A DNA stretch of 64,000 nt, taken from positions 8,841-72,840 of the forward strand of contig DGSL01000026.1 of the NCBI GenBank assembly GCA_002393965.1, written 5' to 3'. Below, one piece after another: positions 55,900 to 64,000 of the stretch. The stretch is from Bacteroidales bacterium UBA4363. Lineage in GTDB: Bacteria > Bacteroidota > Bacteroidia > Bacteroidales > Paludibacteraceae. The position numbers and the translations under genes are program-made. The notes below the pieces were generated by a model. It did not search any database. It saw only the letters and a list, made by a program, of their open reading frames with translations, and was not told where the DNA came from. How positions within the stretch are numbered: position 1 is the stretch's first letter; each line of letters starts with the position of its first letter.

Positions 55900-57234
55900 T
55901 TATAGTAAAGGCTCTCCTGCATATAACCGCAACATGTTGATATTATAGACAGCCAAGTACTTTGCCTTAAGGAACTCCTCCTTAGCAGAAAGGAGCAAAT
56001 CTCGTTGGGCAAGCAGATCTGTCGGATTTTTAAGTCCCACTTCATATTGTTGCTCGACAAGATTGTAGGAAGTACGTGCAGCGGAAAGCTTCTCTTTTGC
56101 TGCCAGATAACTCAACTGAGCCTTTTGTGCATCCAGCCAATAATTCTCAATCGTCCACAAAAGATTGTTTCGAGAATCCTCCAGATTCAATCTGCTATTC
56201 TCCAGATTCAGTTTTGCCCGTTCCAATGCCGACTTGTTCTGACGTCCACTGAGCAAAGGGAGATTGAAAGTCAGGCCCACAGAATTACTCCAATTATCCT
56301 TAAGTTGTTCACTCACACTCTGTGATGCCCTTGCCTCGTTAGCCGTACTGATTCCTGCTCCGACAGAAAGTGTTGGATAAAAGCCTGCACGTGCCACCTT
56401 AACAGAGGACTCTGCATTATATATTGCCAATTCGCTTGATTTGATCTCAGGACGATGTAATAATGCCAGACGATAAACATCCTTACATTCTGGCAAAGGA
56501 GAGAGTATCACTTTTTCATCATAATCCATCCCAGAGATAAAGAAATCATAATCCGGCTCAACATTTATCAACTGACACAATTCCAAGCGGTGGCTTCTAA
56601 CCGCATTACGTGCTGAGATCAGAGTGTATTGTTGCGATGCATATTGTGATTGCATTTGGGCATATTCACTAACGGCAATTTGCCCTGCCTCGTACAAAAT
56701 ACGAGAACGCTCCATCTGTTTTGCGACAGTCTGTAACGAACTGTCATTCGTTAAGACATTTTCATCTCCATAAAGAATATCTATATACGTCCGCATGATA
56801 TTCTCTATCAGTGTATTCTCACTCTGCTGCAAATTCAAATCTGCGACCCTCTTTTCGCGTTTGGCAATATCGATGTTAGATTGCCGTCCAGCATCGAAAA
56901 GCGTCCAATTAGCAGTCAGGTCATAACTTCCATTATAGTGATGGGAAGGATCGCCATACGGTCTGTTTGAATACCGTTGTGATGAACCTACTGACAAAGA
57001 AGGGAAATAAGCAGCTTGCGCTGATCTTTCATTAACAGAGGCGATATTCTGGGAAATGCGTCTTTGTCTGATTTCAACATTGTGAGACAGAGCATAGTCA
57101 ATACATGATTGCAATGTCCAAACATCACGTTCTCCCTGAGCTGTCACCATATTACAAAGAAACAGCTCCACCGCCAATAAAACCAAAATCCTATCGCATT
57201 GTTTCCGAATTCCAGCTTGTATGATCTTCCTCAT
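55900..57234 (-). CDS. TolC-family outer-membrane efflux protein
   Basis: A 444-residue outer-membrane channel. The signal peptide ends NMVTA|Q (Gln33). The two-fold repeated TolC structure is visible, with a long helical hairpin in each half; the second half includes PTLSVGAGISTANEARASQS and LNLENSRLNLEDSRNNLLWT. It is the first gene of the exporter operon, with a -7 box at 57302-57295. The exported substrate is unknown (macrolides and peptides are common for this group). Confidence 0.9.
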   Translation of the reverse strand: MRKIIQAGIRKQCDRILVLLAVELFLCNMVTAQGERDVWTLQSCIDYALSHNVEIRQRRISQNIASVNERSAQAAYFPSLSVGSSQRYSNRPYGDPSHHYNGSYDLTANWTLFDAGRQSNIDIAKREKRVADLNLQQSENTLIENIMRTYIDILYGDENVLTNDSSLQTVAKQMERSRILYEAGQIAVSEYAQMQSQYASQQYTLISARNAVRSHRLELCQLINVEPDYDFFISGMDYDEKVILSPLPECKDVYRLALLHRPEIKSSELAIYNAESSVKVARAGFYPTLSVGAGISTANEARASQSVSEQLKDNWSNSVGLTFNLPLLSGRQNKSALERAKLNLENSRLNLEDSRNNLLWTIENYWLDAQKAQLSYLAAKEKLSAARTSYNLVEQQYEVGLKNPTDLLAQRDLLLSAKEEFLKAKYLAVYNINMLRLYAGEPLL

Positions 57235-57294
57235 TCCTTTACCTATAAATTAATGCATCCTTACTATATTTTGTAGCTTACTTCCTCTTCTCCG

Positions 57295-57302
57295 CAAAAA
57301 TA
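57295..57302 (-). promoter_or_regulatory. -7 box for the tolC-macA-macB operon
   Basis: TATTTTTG on the minus strand, 60 bases upstream of the tolC-like start and just after a terminator for the upstream gene. Confidence 0.45.
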
Positions 57303-57309
57303 GATTTTT

Positions 57310-57355
57310 TTCTAAAAAAATGAGAGAGTTGACATTTACAACTCCCTCATTTTTC
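57310..57355 (-). terminator. terminator of the nfeD-SPFH transcript
   Basis: On the minus strand AAATGAGGGAGTTG pairs with CAACTCTCTCATTT with one mismatch around a 7-base loop, followed by a run of T. It lies about 125 bases after the SPFH stop and insulates the exporter promoter. Confidence 0.8.
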
Positions 57356-57480
57356 TGCTGTTATTCTAAATTCTATCTTCTCATCCCGCCGTGCTTGGTT
57401 TCGGTTCTTCTCCTGAGCAGAGATCATGAGAATTCTGCCACGAGCGACCTACATTATCTTCTATAGGTAAGAAAGACAGA

Positions 57481-58422
57481 TTAGGCGTCCTTAAAGATTT
57501 CCTTGATTCCACCTATACTTCCCATCAGGTTAGTTGCCTCATAAGGAAGATAAACCGTTTTTGCCTGAGAACCTTTCGAAAGCTGTTCCATCATTGCGAT
57601 GTACTTCTGTGCCAGAAGGTAGCTTGCCGGGTTTGTCTTTCCACCCAAAGCCTCAGCTATCTTCTCGATAGCCACAGCCTCTGCTTCTGCTTTTCTAATA
57701 CGTGCCTGAGCTTCTCCTTCTGCCTTAAGAATTGCCGTTTGCTTAGCAGCTTCTGCCTTATTGATAAGCGAAGTTTTCTCTCCCTCTGACTGAAGAATTG
57801 CTGCGGACTTTTCTCCTTCACTTGTCAAGATTGTAGCACGTTTATTTCTTTCTGCCTGCATCTGTTTCTCCATAGCCTGTAATACGCTTTCAGGAGGGGT
57901 AATGTCTTGCAGTTCTACACGATTCACCTTGATGCCCCATTTATTGGTGGCATCGTCTAAGACAGCACGGAGTTTCGTATTGATCGTATCGCGAGACGTA
58001 AGTGTCTGATCCAGTTCCAATTCACCAATGATATTACGTAAAGTTGTCTGTGTTAATTTCTCAATGGCCATTGGCAGATTGCTGATCTCATAGACAGATT
58101 TGAACGGATCTACAATCTGGAAGTACAACAAAGCGTTGATCTGCGTTTGAACATTGTCTTTCGTGATTACGTTCTGTTTGTCAAAATCATACACCTGTTC
58201 ACGTAGATCAATAAGAGACGTCGAAACATAGCGACCACGCACAAGCGAAACGACGCTTTTTGCCTTATCAATAAACGGTACGATGATGTTCACTCCAGGA
58301 GAAAGAGTAGCATGGTACTTTCCCAAACGCTCAATAATGCGCGTCTCGGACTGAGGAATAATCACAAGGGACTTTGCAATCAGAATGATTGCAAGCAAAA
58401 CCAAAATAAGTACAGGTACCAT
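57481..58422 (-). CDS. SPFH/band-7 (QmcA/stomatin-like) membrane protein
   Basis: A 313-residue protein with one N-terminal membrane helix (about 3-20), a band 7 domain beginning IIPQSETRIIERLGKYHATL, and a long coiled coil rich in Ala and Glu (about 190-270: KQMQAERNKRATILTSEGEK). Stomatin-like proteins form large membrane oligomers. It pairs with NfeD encoded upstream, the usual partner. The lead codon follows a hairpin repeat in the 118-base spacer. Confidence 0.92.
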   Translation of the reverse strand: MVPVLILVLLAIILIAKSLVIIPQSETRIIERLGKYHATLSPGVNIIVPFIDKAKSVVSLVRGRYVSTSLIDLREQVYDFDKQNVITKDNVQTQINALLYFQIVDPFKSVYEISNLPMAIEKLTQTTLRNIIGELELDQTLTSRDTINTKLRAVLDDATNKWGIKVNRVELQDITPPESVLQAMEKQMQAERNKRATILTSEGEKSAAILQSEGEKTSLINKAEAAKQTAILKAEGEAQARIRKAEAEAVAIEKIAEALGGKTNPASYLLAQKYIAMMEQLSKGSQAKTVYLPYEATNLMGSIGGIKEIFKDA

Positions 58423-58460
58423 TGTTGCAAAAATTTAAGGTTAAACTATAATGTCGTTTA

Positions 58461-58540
58461 TATGTTCTTTTTCAACAGGCCTTATTGAGCCATGTCTTAT
58501 TCTAAAAAGTTCAACATCAACTCATGTGGTTAAAAAAGGG
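58461..58540 (+). repeat. REP-like hairpin element, copy 6 (degenerate)
   Basis: The left part TTTTTCAACAGGCCTTATTG plus AGCCATG nearly repeats copy 1. The right part CTCATGTGGTTAAAAAAGG resembles the CTCATCTGGCTT...AAGG end. The middle is diverged (AGTTCAACATCAACT). It lies between nfeD and the SPFH gene, inside what should be one transcript. Confidence 0.7.
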
Positions 58541-58993
58541 TTAAGCCACTTTCTCAACGGTGACAATAATACTGTCACGTGAGAGGATTCGTACTCGAGT
58601 TCCCTTTTCAATACGCATAGCATCCTGACTTTGCGCTTTCCAATCATCACCATCCAGTTTGACTCTTCCAAATCCATTCAGTTCGATAGTCTCACTGACT
58701 TCTCCCACTCGACCTATGATTGCATCCGCATTCGAAACTTTCTGTTCACTCTTACGATAAAAATACTTGACAGCAACCGGTCGAATGACGAGCAAAGAAA
58801 GTACGGAAAAAACAGCGAATATTGCCAACTGTCCATAAAAAGAGATTCCGAATAAAACGGCAATCATTGAAACAAGAGCCCCAAGAGAGAAACAGACAAT
58901 AAAAAACCCACCAGAGAAGAGTTCCATAACCAGGAACAATAACGTCATAGCAAGCCAAAAATGGAAAAGATGTGTAATTATGAAAGAAGTCAT
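58541..58993 (-). CDS. NfeD family membrane protein
   Basis: A 150-residue protein with membrane helices in the first 75 residues (FWLAMTLLFLVMELFSGGFF and following) and a C-terminal OB-fold (IGRVGEVSETIELNGFGRVK, LDGDDWKAQS). This short form lacks the ClpP-like protease domain. NfeD proteins partner with stomatin-like proteins such as the one 118 bases downstream. It has a good promoter at 59042-59010. Confidence 0.9.
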   Translation of the reverse strand: MTSFIITHLFHFWLAMTLLFLVMELFSGGFFIVCFSLGALVSMIAVLFGISFYGQLAIFAVFSVLSLLVIRPVAVKYFYRKSEQKVSNADAIIGRVGEVSETIELNGFGRVKLDGDDWKAQSQDAMRIEKGTRVRILSRDSIIVTVEKVA

Positions 58994-59009
58994 GTTGCCT
59001 TATTTTTCT

Positions 59010-59042
59010 CAAAGATAAGCTATTTCTACTGAGAAATGCAAA
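59010..59042 (-). promoter_or_regulatory. promoter of nfeD
   Basis: On the minus strand -33 TTTG (59042-59039), a 21-base spacer, then -7 TATCTTTG (59017-59010). Transcription should start close to the nfeD ATG at 58993. Confidence 0.6.
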
Positions 59043-59102
59043 TTCTTCAAAAAAACTATCTAAAATTTTCCGTTATAAATATGCTTAAGGTATTCTATCT
59101 CC

Positions 59103-60716
59103 TTATTTTACCCGGATTTTCTGGCCAATCTGTAAACTTGAATTCCTGCTACCGTTCAACTGTTGCAATTCCCGTACAGAGGTTCGGTACTTCTGAGCTA
59201 TCGAATAATAGGTTTCTCCCTTCTGGACCGTATGATATGCTGCTGTACTCTTCTTTCCTATCGGCGACGTTTTCTGCTCTCCAAGACGAACTTTCAACCT
59301 CTGTCCAGGTCGAATTGCCGTTGTTGTCAAGCCGTTCCATTCTTCCAATTGAGTTATTGAGCATCCGTACCTCTGGGAGATAGAGTATAGTGTTTCACCC
59401 ACTTTTACGATGTGAGTTTCAGTCTGGTCAAAAGAAGGAGTCCGCGGCTTTTCTTCCCTGGCGGAAACTTCGCTGCTTTCAGTACTTGTTCCTTTTTCAA
59501 TGGATTTAGCTGTTGAAAATTCCATTCCCTTTTCGCTATCCTGGAAAGACCGCTGTAAGCTTTGCCTGTTCTGACTATAATCCTGAGATCCTGCAGGAAT
59601 ATCCTTCGGAACAGAATCAAGACTCTCCGACGTAACAGTCGTTTCTCCTGAAGAAGAAATAACGTAAGTTGTCACTGTTTGTCTTCGTTTTGCAGGAGGA
59701 GGATTCTCCGACTGACGATCTGAAGGCAACGACGTCATAAACTGATCTTTCTTAGCGTCGTAAACCACTTCGTAATCATCCTTCGTCGATTCTTTGGATG
59801 CTTGTTTCGTAACAGAATCAGAGCGACCCCCCCCATGTCGAATCTTCAGAGAACGCCCCACATAAAGTCGTGAAGAAGAGAGATTGTTCCACTGTTTAAG
59901 CTCCTCAACCGTGCAGCCGTATTGTCTGGCAATACTACTCAGAGTTTCTCCTTTACGTACTTTGTGTGTTCCGTAATTATCCAACTCTTTGTCAGAAGTC
60001 TTTTGTCTGCCAAGAGCAGAAGGGATTTCCTCGTCAGATGTGTCAAACTCACCACCATCATCCTGTGAATTCAATTCCATCATCGTAGATTTGAAAAAAT
60101 CATCATCCAATTCCGAACGATTAAATCCGTTCGAACCAGTCTCACCAATCAGACGACGTGCCGTGACATAACGCGCAGCGTAGTATCGCTGAGCACTATT
60201 GTCAATAGAAATACCTTTGGAACATGCGGCATGAATAAAATCGAAGGTTCCGTCTCCATTATTACGCACTACGATACCCACATGACCCACATGGCCAGAA
60301 CCTACCCGACTTCCATTAAAGAACACCAAATCGCCTGGTTGCCATTCCGAATGCATCACCGGCATTCCATAATTGGTCTGTCCGGCAGAACTGTGCACTA
60401 AATTATATCCAAGATGGCGATAACAATACGATGTAAAACCAGAGCAGTCAAAAGAATAAGGTCCCGTTGCGCCTCCCCGATAAGGACGTCCTAAATAATG
60501 GTGAGCATAAATCAGCAGAGAATCCACACTTCGGTCATCAGAATAGACCCCATGGTAAGCCGGCTTTCTGTCCTTCTTTTCGTCCTTTACTTGCTGAACC
60601 GATGAGTGTTGAACCTGCTCCTTTTCATGCTTCTTACGCGTACCAAACCATGCATAACTCTGTCCTGCAACAAACAAGAGAATTAAGAGAAGTCCTATTC
60701 GATATAGATTTGACAC
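59103..60716 (-). CDS. NlpC/P60 cell-wall hydrolase with three LysM domains
   Basis: A 537-residue exported enzyme with a signal peptide (about 1-22, GLLLILLFVAGQSYA). The NlpC/P60 domain (about 60-195) has catalytic Cys in YSFDCSGFTSYC, His in GSGHVGHVGIV and third residue His in FDFIHAA; it should cut peptide stems in murein. Three LysM modules follow at about 250-295 ([17 protein letters not shown]), 432-478 (HIVKVGETLYSISQRYG) and 490-537 (HTVQKGETYYSIAQKYR), joined by Ser/Thr-rich linkers. A run of eight G in the coding strand lies just after the first LysM. Confidence 0.92.
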   Translation of the reverse strand: MSNLYRIGLLLILLFVAGQSYAWFGTRKKHEKEQVQHSSVQQVKDEKKDRKPAYHGVYSDDRSVDSLLIYAHHYLGRPYRGGATGPYSFDCSGFTSYCYRHLGYNLVHSSAGQTNYGMPVMHSEWQPGDLVFFNGSRVGSGHVGHVGIVVRNNGDGTFDFIHAACSKGISIDNSAQRYYAARYVTARRLIGETGSNGFNRSELDDDFFKSTMMELNSQDDGGEFDTSDEEIPSALGRQKTSDKELDNYGTHKVRKGETLSSIARQYGCTVEELKQWNNLSSSRLYVGRSLKIRHGGGRSDSVTKQASKESTKDDYEVVYDAKKDQFMTSLPSDRQSENPPPAKRRQTVTTYVISSSGETTVTSESLDSVPKDIPAGSQDYSQNRQSLQRSFQDSEKGMEFSTAKSIEKGTSTESSEVSAREEKPRTPSFDQTETHIVKVGETLYSISQRYGCSITQLEEWNGLTTTAIRPGQRLKVRLGEQKTSPIGKKSTAAYHTVQKGETYYSIAQKYRTSVRELQQLNGSRNSSLQIGQKIRVK

Positions 60717-60800
60717 AACAAATGGTTTTTATGGGGTTTTACTGAGTACGTTATCGTTTCGCCAGGCCTTTTATCGTCTGACCCTACTGGAAAAAAGAAC

Positions 60801-61592
60801 TTATTTCTCGTCTAAACGCGCTGTTTTCGCCCTTTCGCGATGAGCAAACTGCGGAATAGGAGTAGGAGGAATGTAATTGATATCACTCTCGGGGGTCAGC
60901 TTTTCTTCCTTGCGTCGATAATAATAGACCAAACCATATTTCTGGCACTCCATCAGACGTTTGTATGGTGGCAACATTGCAAAATGAGCCTCAACCTCGT
61001 TCCAAATCCGGAGAATGATAGCGTCTCCTTCTTTTCGCTTATCTGCCACACGTTGCAAATAGCGAGCCGTGCTCTGCTGATATATTTTCTGAGAGATCTT
61101 GTAATCCTTAAACTCCTCGTAGTGCACTTGAACCTTAGCAATACCAGGGTTATACATTGGAGCACCACCATTACGCATACGCTCGGTTTCCCCATCTATG
61201 AGAATCTGTCCCCACTTCAGGATGGCCGCTTCTGTCGAAAGATCTGGAACTGTAAAATCATCCGGTTTCAAATGGTAGAATACCTTATGTTCTCTCTTGA
61301 TATCCTTACGCAGAACCGCAAGGTTCAGTACTTGAATAAAATGAGAAATATACAATCTAGCCACATGCGACTCATGTTGGTAGTTCTTATTCGCTGAAAC
61401 TTGAGCGTCCAGAGCCTGTTGATACTGTGCCAGAGCTTTCTCAAAATCAGACAAATAGTTCTTGGCCTCATTGATCAGCGGATACGGTAACCGGAAATCA
61501 CCGGCATCAATACGGGATTCGTTCTCCATGATAGCATTGCGCAGGGCCCTTACGCGTGCCTGATCTGTGTTGGGTAATCTTCTGTAAGGCAT
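60801..61592 (-). CDS. conserved hypothetical protein
   Basis: A 263-residue, helix-rich soluble protein without signal peptide, starting MPYRRLPNTDQARVRALRNA. I recognise no domain with confidence, but the sequence looks like a Bacteroidales-conserved protein: long helices with LNLAVLRKDIKREHKVFYHL and KIYQQSTARYLQRVADKRKE, and a proline-rich tail (YIPPTPIPQFAHR). The start at 61592 omits 13 upstream codons. It lies between polyprenyl synthase and the NlpC gene on the same strand. Confidence 0.75.
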   Translation of the reverse strand: MPYRRLPNTDQARVRALRNAIMENESRIDAGDFRLPYPLINEAKNYLSDFEKALAQYQQALDAQVSANKNYQHESHVARLYISHFIQVLNLAVLRKDIKREHKVFYHLKPDDFTVPDLSTEAAILKWGQILIDGETERMRNGGAPMYNPGIAKVQVHYEEFKDYKISQKIYQQSTARYLQRVADKRKEGDAIILRIWNEVEAHFAMLPPYKRLMECQKYGLVYYYRRKEEKLTPESDINYIPPTPIPQFAHRERAKTARLDEK

Positions 61593-61750
61593 AAGTATAA
61601 AATTGTTGTTCCGATCAATGAATACATGCAATCGCTGTTCGAGGAAACGAAACGAAAAACCACCTTGTCATCCCATCACAGGGTCATGGCAAAGCATAAT
61701 CCGGCTTCCTGCGAACAAAAGGAATGGGCAAGAGCCTATCCTTCCCTCGA

Positions 61751-62722
61751 TCACAGAGTCCTGTTCATTAATCTTTGGGCGAGAGAAGCAAGCTGCGAGG
61801 TGCGTTCTGATCGATGTAGCTCGTCAAGGAGTTGGAGCGCCTTGTCGAGGTATTGGTCCATCCGCTGTTCGGTCAGAAATTTGACACCAGTCGCATCATA
61901 TAAGGCCGTCACGGCAGCAATCTTCTCTTGCGGATTATAATCCGTTGCTGCCAGCCAGTGATTCAATTCGTTACGTTGCTGAAGATCAGCATAGCGCAAA
62001 GCATTGATCAATAAAAAAGTTTTCTTATTACAGAGGATATCTCCTCCAATCTGTTTTCCAAAAGTTTTTGCATCACCATACACATCCAAGAGATCATCCT
62101 TTAATTGGAATGCCAAGCCGATGTTAATGCCGAAATCATACAATCGGGAAGCGTCCTGATCATTTGCACCTCCGATTATGGCACCAATCTTCAACGCACC
62201 GGCCAGCAAGACAGCTGTTTTCAGCCGGATCATCTTCAGATATTCCTTCTCCGTAACATCGTTTCGATGTTCGAATTCCATATCATATTGTTGTCCTTCG
62301 CAGACTTCCAAAGCAGTCTGCGTAAAAACAGTCAGAGAGCGAGACAATTTATCTTCCGGCATCTTGGCAAAGAATTCGTACGCCTTTACAAGCATTGCAT
62401 CGCCAGATAAGATTGCCACGTTTTCGTTCCATTTATTGTGGACAGTCGGTTTCCCCCTACGAATGGGAGCCTTGTCCATCACATCATCGTGCAACAGGGT
62501 AAAATTATGAAACACCTCAACTGCCAAAGCCGGCATCAAAGCACCTTCCACCTCTTCACAAAAGACATTGCATGCCATCAGAGTCAAGAGTGGCCGGAGG
62601 CGCTTTCCTCCCAAAGACAACACATACTCGACTGGAGCGTACAAGTCTTTTGGTTCTTTCGTCCAATCCATCTGACTCATGCGAGTTGCCACCAGTTCTT
62701 GTATTTCCGCAGTCGTCAACAT
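61751..62722 (-). CDS. polyprenyl (octaprenyl-type) diphosphate synthase
   Basis: A 323-residue trans-prenyltransferase. It has GGKRLRPLL, the first Asp-rich motif DDVMD in LLHDDVMDKAPIRRGKPTVH, and the second FQLKDDLLD. It builds the side chain of menaquinone or a similar lipid; chain length cannot be read safely. The gene is preceded by an AT-rich gap without other genes. Confidence 0.92.
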   Translation of the reverse strand: MLTTAEIQELVATRMSQMDWTKEPKDLYAPVEYVLSLGGKRLRPLLTLMACNVFCEEVEGALMPALAVEVFHNFTLLHDDVMDKAPIRRGKPTVHNKWNENVAILSGDAMLVKAYEFFAKMPEDKLSRSLTVFTQTALEVCEGQQYDMEFEHRNDVTEKEYLKMIRLKTAVLLAGALKIGAIIGGANDQDASRLYDFGINIGLAFQLKDDLLDVYGDAKTFGKQIGGDILCNKKTFLLINALRYADLQQRNELNHWLAATDYNPQEKIAAVTALYDATGVKFLTEQRMDQYLDKALQLLDELHRSERTSQLASLAQRLMNRTL

Positions 62723-63036
62723 ATACGTTCAGTTAGTCGTCCTAAAAATTTCTTAGTCATCTTAAAGACACGGTCTATCAATCAAACCTATCCTCCTCAC
62801 GATTAGGAACTCACGAAAATAAACAAAAAAAACTTTTTTGCGAAAACTATTTATCGACAATCCGCCTCTCCCCCTCTTCGCAATCCCCAACAGAAAAGCG
62901 AAGGACACCATTTCTTAAAAAAACAAAAATTCTTCGACACGTCTATAATGACGTTCAGTCAGCACAAAAAAAAAATCATATGACGAGTTAAAAAGACAAA
63001 AAGTAATTCACTGCGGAAACAAAAACTGGCACCATT
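62723..63036. other. AT-rich intergenic region without a recognised gene
   Basis: The gap between the polyprenyl synthase gene (-) and the small secreted protein gene (+). It contains A- and T-runs and no open frame that I can support. The promoter of the downstream gene begins at 63037. Confidence 0.6.
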
Positions 63037-63069
63037 TTTGGGAAAGTCAAGGAGAATCTTCTATTTTTG
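63037..63069 (+). promoter_or_regulatory. promoter of the small secreted protein gene
   Basis: -33 TTTG at 63037-63040, a 21-base spacer, and -7 TATTTTTG at 63062-63069. The ATG is at 63092. Confidence 0.65.
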
Positions 63070-63091
63070 TGAAACAAAAAAACTACAGACC

Positions 63092-63553
63092 ATGAGAATC
63101 TTCGCAACACCTATTCGGCTCTCAATACTGCTTGCTGCTATTATCATTTCCGTCAATACACATGCCGGCATGGTAGCAATCACCATCAACACCGATATGG
63201 AAACCGCCATCCTACGTCATGAAAAAGCCGGTGCCGTAGTACAGGTCATTCCATGTCAGGACGAGAACTACCCAACCACCATCCGCGCAAAATACAAGGA
63301 CAAATCCGGAACTTTTCTTGTGACAGACGTTATTGCAAGTGGAGAAAACAATGTCAGCAAACAGGTAATTGTCTGCAAAAACGCAGATGCACTGCGAGGC
63401 CTTGCCACATGGTTCAACCAACAAGACAATTATTCGTTTGTTTCCGCAGACAAATGGAAAACCGAGGTAGATGGAGAATCTGTCGTTGTGTACTTTGAAC
63501 CTGTTGACCTATATGGCGAAGGTATTATTATCGAGAAAGAACGATTCAAATAA
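63092..63553 (+). CDS. small secreted protein of unknown function
   Basis: A 153-residue protein with a clear signal peptide (about 1-25: LSILLAAIIISVNTHA|G). The mature part of about 128 residues has two cysteines and is predicted mainly beta. I do not recognise a domain. The start at 63092 is fixed by the promoter at 63037-63069 and by the signal peptide. It is a single-gene unit with its own promoter and terminator, located beside the second 11-bp array. Confidence 0.75.
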   Translation: MRIFATPIRLSILLAAIIISVNTHAGMVAITINTDMETAILRHEKAGAVVQVIPCQDENYPTTIRAKYKDKSGTFLVTDVIASGENNVSKQVIVCKNADALRGLATWFNQQDNYSFVSADKWKTEVDGESVVVYFEPVDLYGEGIIIEKERFK

Positions 63554-63578
63554 GCAAAGACACACAATGTTCTTTTCC

Positions 63579-63615
63579 ATCCCATTACCTGCAAAACCGG
63601 TGATGGGATTATTTA
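63579..63615 (+). terminator. terminator of the small secreted protein gene
   Basis: ATCCCATTACC (63579-63589) pairs with GGTGATGGGAT (63599-63609) with one G-T pair, followed by a T-rich stretch. It lies 26 bases after the stop. Confidence 0.8.
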
Positions 63616-63660
63616 TTTCCCATAGAGATGCCACACAAAAATGACAGATGAACAGAGAAA

Positions 63661-63759
63661 GCATATATTATCTATACTTTAACTATATTATATCTATGCT
63701 TTAACTATACTATATCTATGCTTTATGTATGCTTTAACTGTGCTTTGGCAGTGCTATGA
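63661..63759 (+). repeat. second array of degenerate 11-bp direct repeats (9 units)
   Basis: Nine consecutive 11-base units without indels: GCATATATTAT, CTATACTTTAA, CTATATTATAT, CTATGCTTTAA, CTATACTATAT, CTATGCTTTAT, GTATGCTTTAA, CTGTGCTTTGG, CAGTGCTATGA. In the same register as the first array the unit is ATGCTTTAACT/ATGCTTTATCT. Same orientation as the array at 20868-21065. Confidence 0.9.
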
Positions 63760-63936
63760 ATATGAAGAAGTAGAGGAAAAGGAATGGCGGAGCAACAGCG
63801 AACAGGAATCGGGGGCGGCAGGAGAGGAAAAGAAAAGGCAGAGACGTAGGGAAAGTTGAGGCAGAAAGAAAGGAATGGAAAGTGGCAAGAAAAGAAATGA
63901 AAGCAGGATGGGACGATGAGAAGTGAAAGACTGGGC
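63760..63936 (+). other. purine-rich tract following the second array
   Basis: About 175 bases in which the plus strand is mostly A and G, with few C or T, directly after the 11-bp units. This is the same order as at the first array. It is less G-rich than the tract at 21066-21275. No open frame is supported. Confidence 0.6.
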
Positions 63937-63942
63937 TTATAG

Positions 63943-63998
63943 CCGCATTCTTAGTGGCAACTATCCTCTTTAGGATTTTTCTCCCTTACGACTGCGGC
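63943..63998. other. hairpin-forming sequence at the window edge
   Basis: GCCGCA at 63943-63948 is complementary to TGCGGC at 63993-63998, and ATCCT/AGGAT with a following TTTTT (63963-63980) forms a small inner hairpin. It may be part of a structured RNA or terminator continuing outside the window. Confidence 0.3.
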
Positions 63999-64000
63999 AG

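Overview
The window reads as a contiguous piece of a Bacteroidales chromosome, most likely from or near Porphyromonadaceae. The support is the set of lineage-typical genes (PorZ and a PorE-like protein of the type IX secretion system, GldG, DUF2723, DUF2851, DUF5683, DUF1599, DUF3467, DUF4292, a BT_3928-type DoxX protein, a lipoprotein glutaminyl cyclase) and the repeated occurrence of the Bacteroidetes promoter box TAnnTTTG upstream of genes. I count about 57 protein genes and one tRNA. There is no prophage, insertion sequence, CRISPR array or rRNA operon. Genus assignment is inference.

Layout. 0.2-7.6 kb: YfcE-like phosphoesterase, xseA divergent from recQ-xseB, a DUF456 protein, a PorE-like OmpA protein and PlsC. 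7.7-18.9 kb: metG, a MaoC-type hydratase, metK, Xaa-Pro aminopeptidase, a TlpA-like lipid-envelope thioredoxin, a gamma carbonic anhydrase, a TrmN6-like methyltransferase, a DnaQ-like exonuclease and dnaN. 19-20.7 kb: gldG without gldF. 20.7-21.8 kb: a 1-kb noncoding region with an 11-bp tandem array, a purine-rich tract, a possible gene remnant and hairpins. 21.8-26.8 kb: parA-parB-DUF5683-mltD-merR. 31.4-26.8 kb (minus strand): an operon DUF3467-DUF1599-BT_3928-tpiA-mlaE-mlaF. 31.5-35.2 kb: yraN, lolD, a CPBP protease, rnhB and glutaminyl cyclase. 35.3 kb: tRNA-Leu(UAA) followed by three hairpin repeats. 41-35.7 kb (minus): DUF2723, polysaccharide deacetylase, DUF2851. 51.7-41.2 kb (minus): a long run aroB-dut-TPR-DUF4292-envC-rdgB-porZ-parE. 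57.2-52.7 kb (minus): a tolC-macA-ATPase-macB tripartite exporter, with cobB beyond it. 62.7-57.5 kb (minus): polyprenyl synthase, a hypothetical, an NlpC/LysM hydrolase, and nfeD-SPFH. The end holds one small secreted orphan and a second 11-bp array.

How the genes fit together. Much of the window serves the cell envelope: MlaEF and LolD lipid or lipoprotein transport, PlsC, PorZ/PorE-like secretion parts, murein enzymes (MltD, NlpC, EnvC-like) and glutaminyl cyclase, whose expected substrates (exported proteins with Gln at +1 after signal cleavage) are visible in the same window. A second theme is chromosome maintenance: RecQ, exonuclease VII, sliding clamp, ParAB, topoisomerase IV, RNase HII, dUTPase, RdgB.

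The most unusual content is noncoding. (i) Two arrays of degenerate units with an exact 11-bp period lie 42 kb apart, in the same orientation, each followed by about 200 bp of purine-rich strand. (ii) A family of REP-like hairpin elements has at least six copies. (iii) G+C falls by roughly 15 points between the first 24 kb and the rest. In about 15 hand-counted 60-base lines, values were mostly 52-65% before 23 kb and mostly 35-45% after 28 kb. Both repeat families occur on both sides of this change, which argues against a chimeric assembly.
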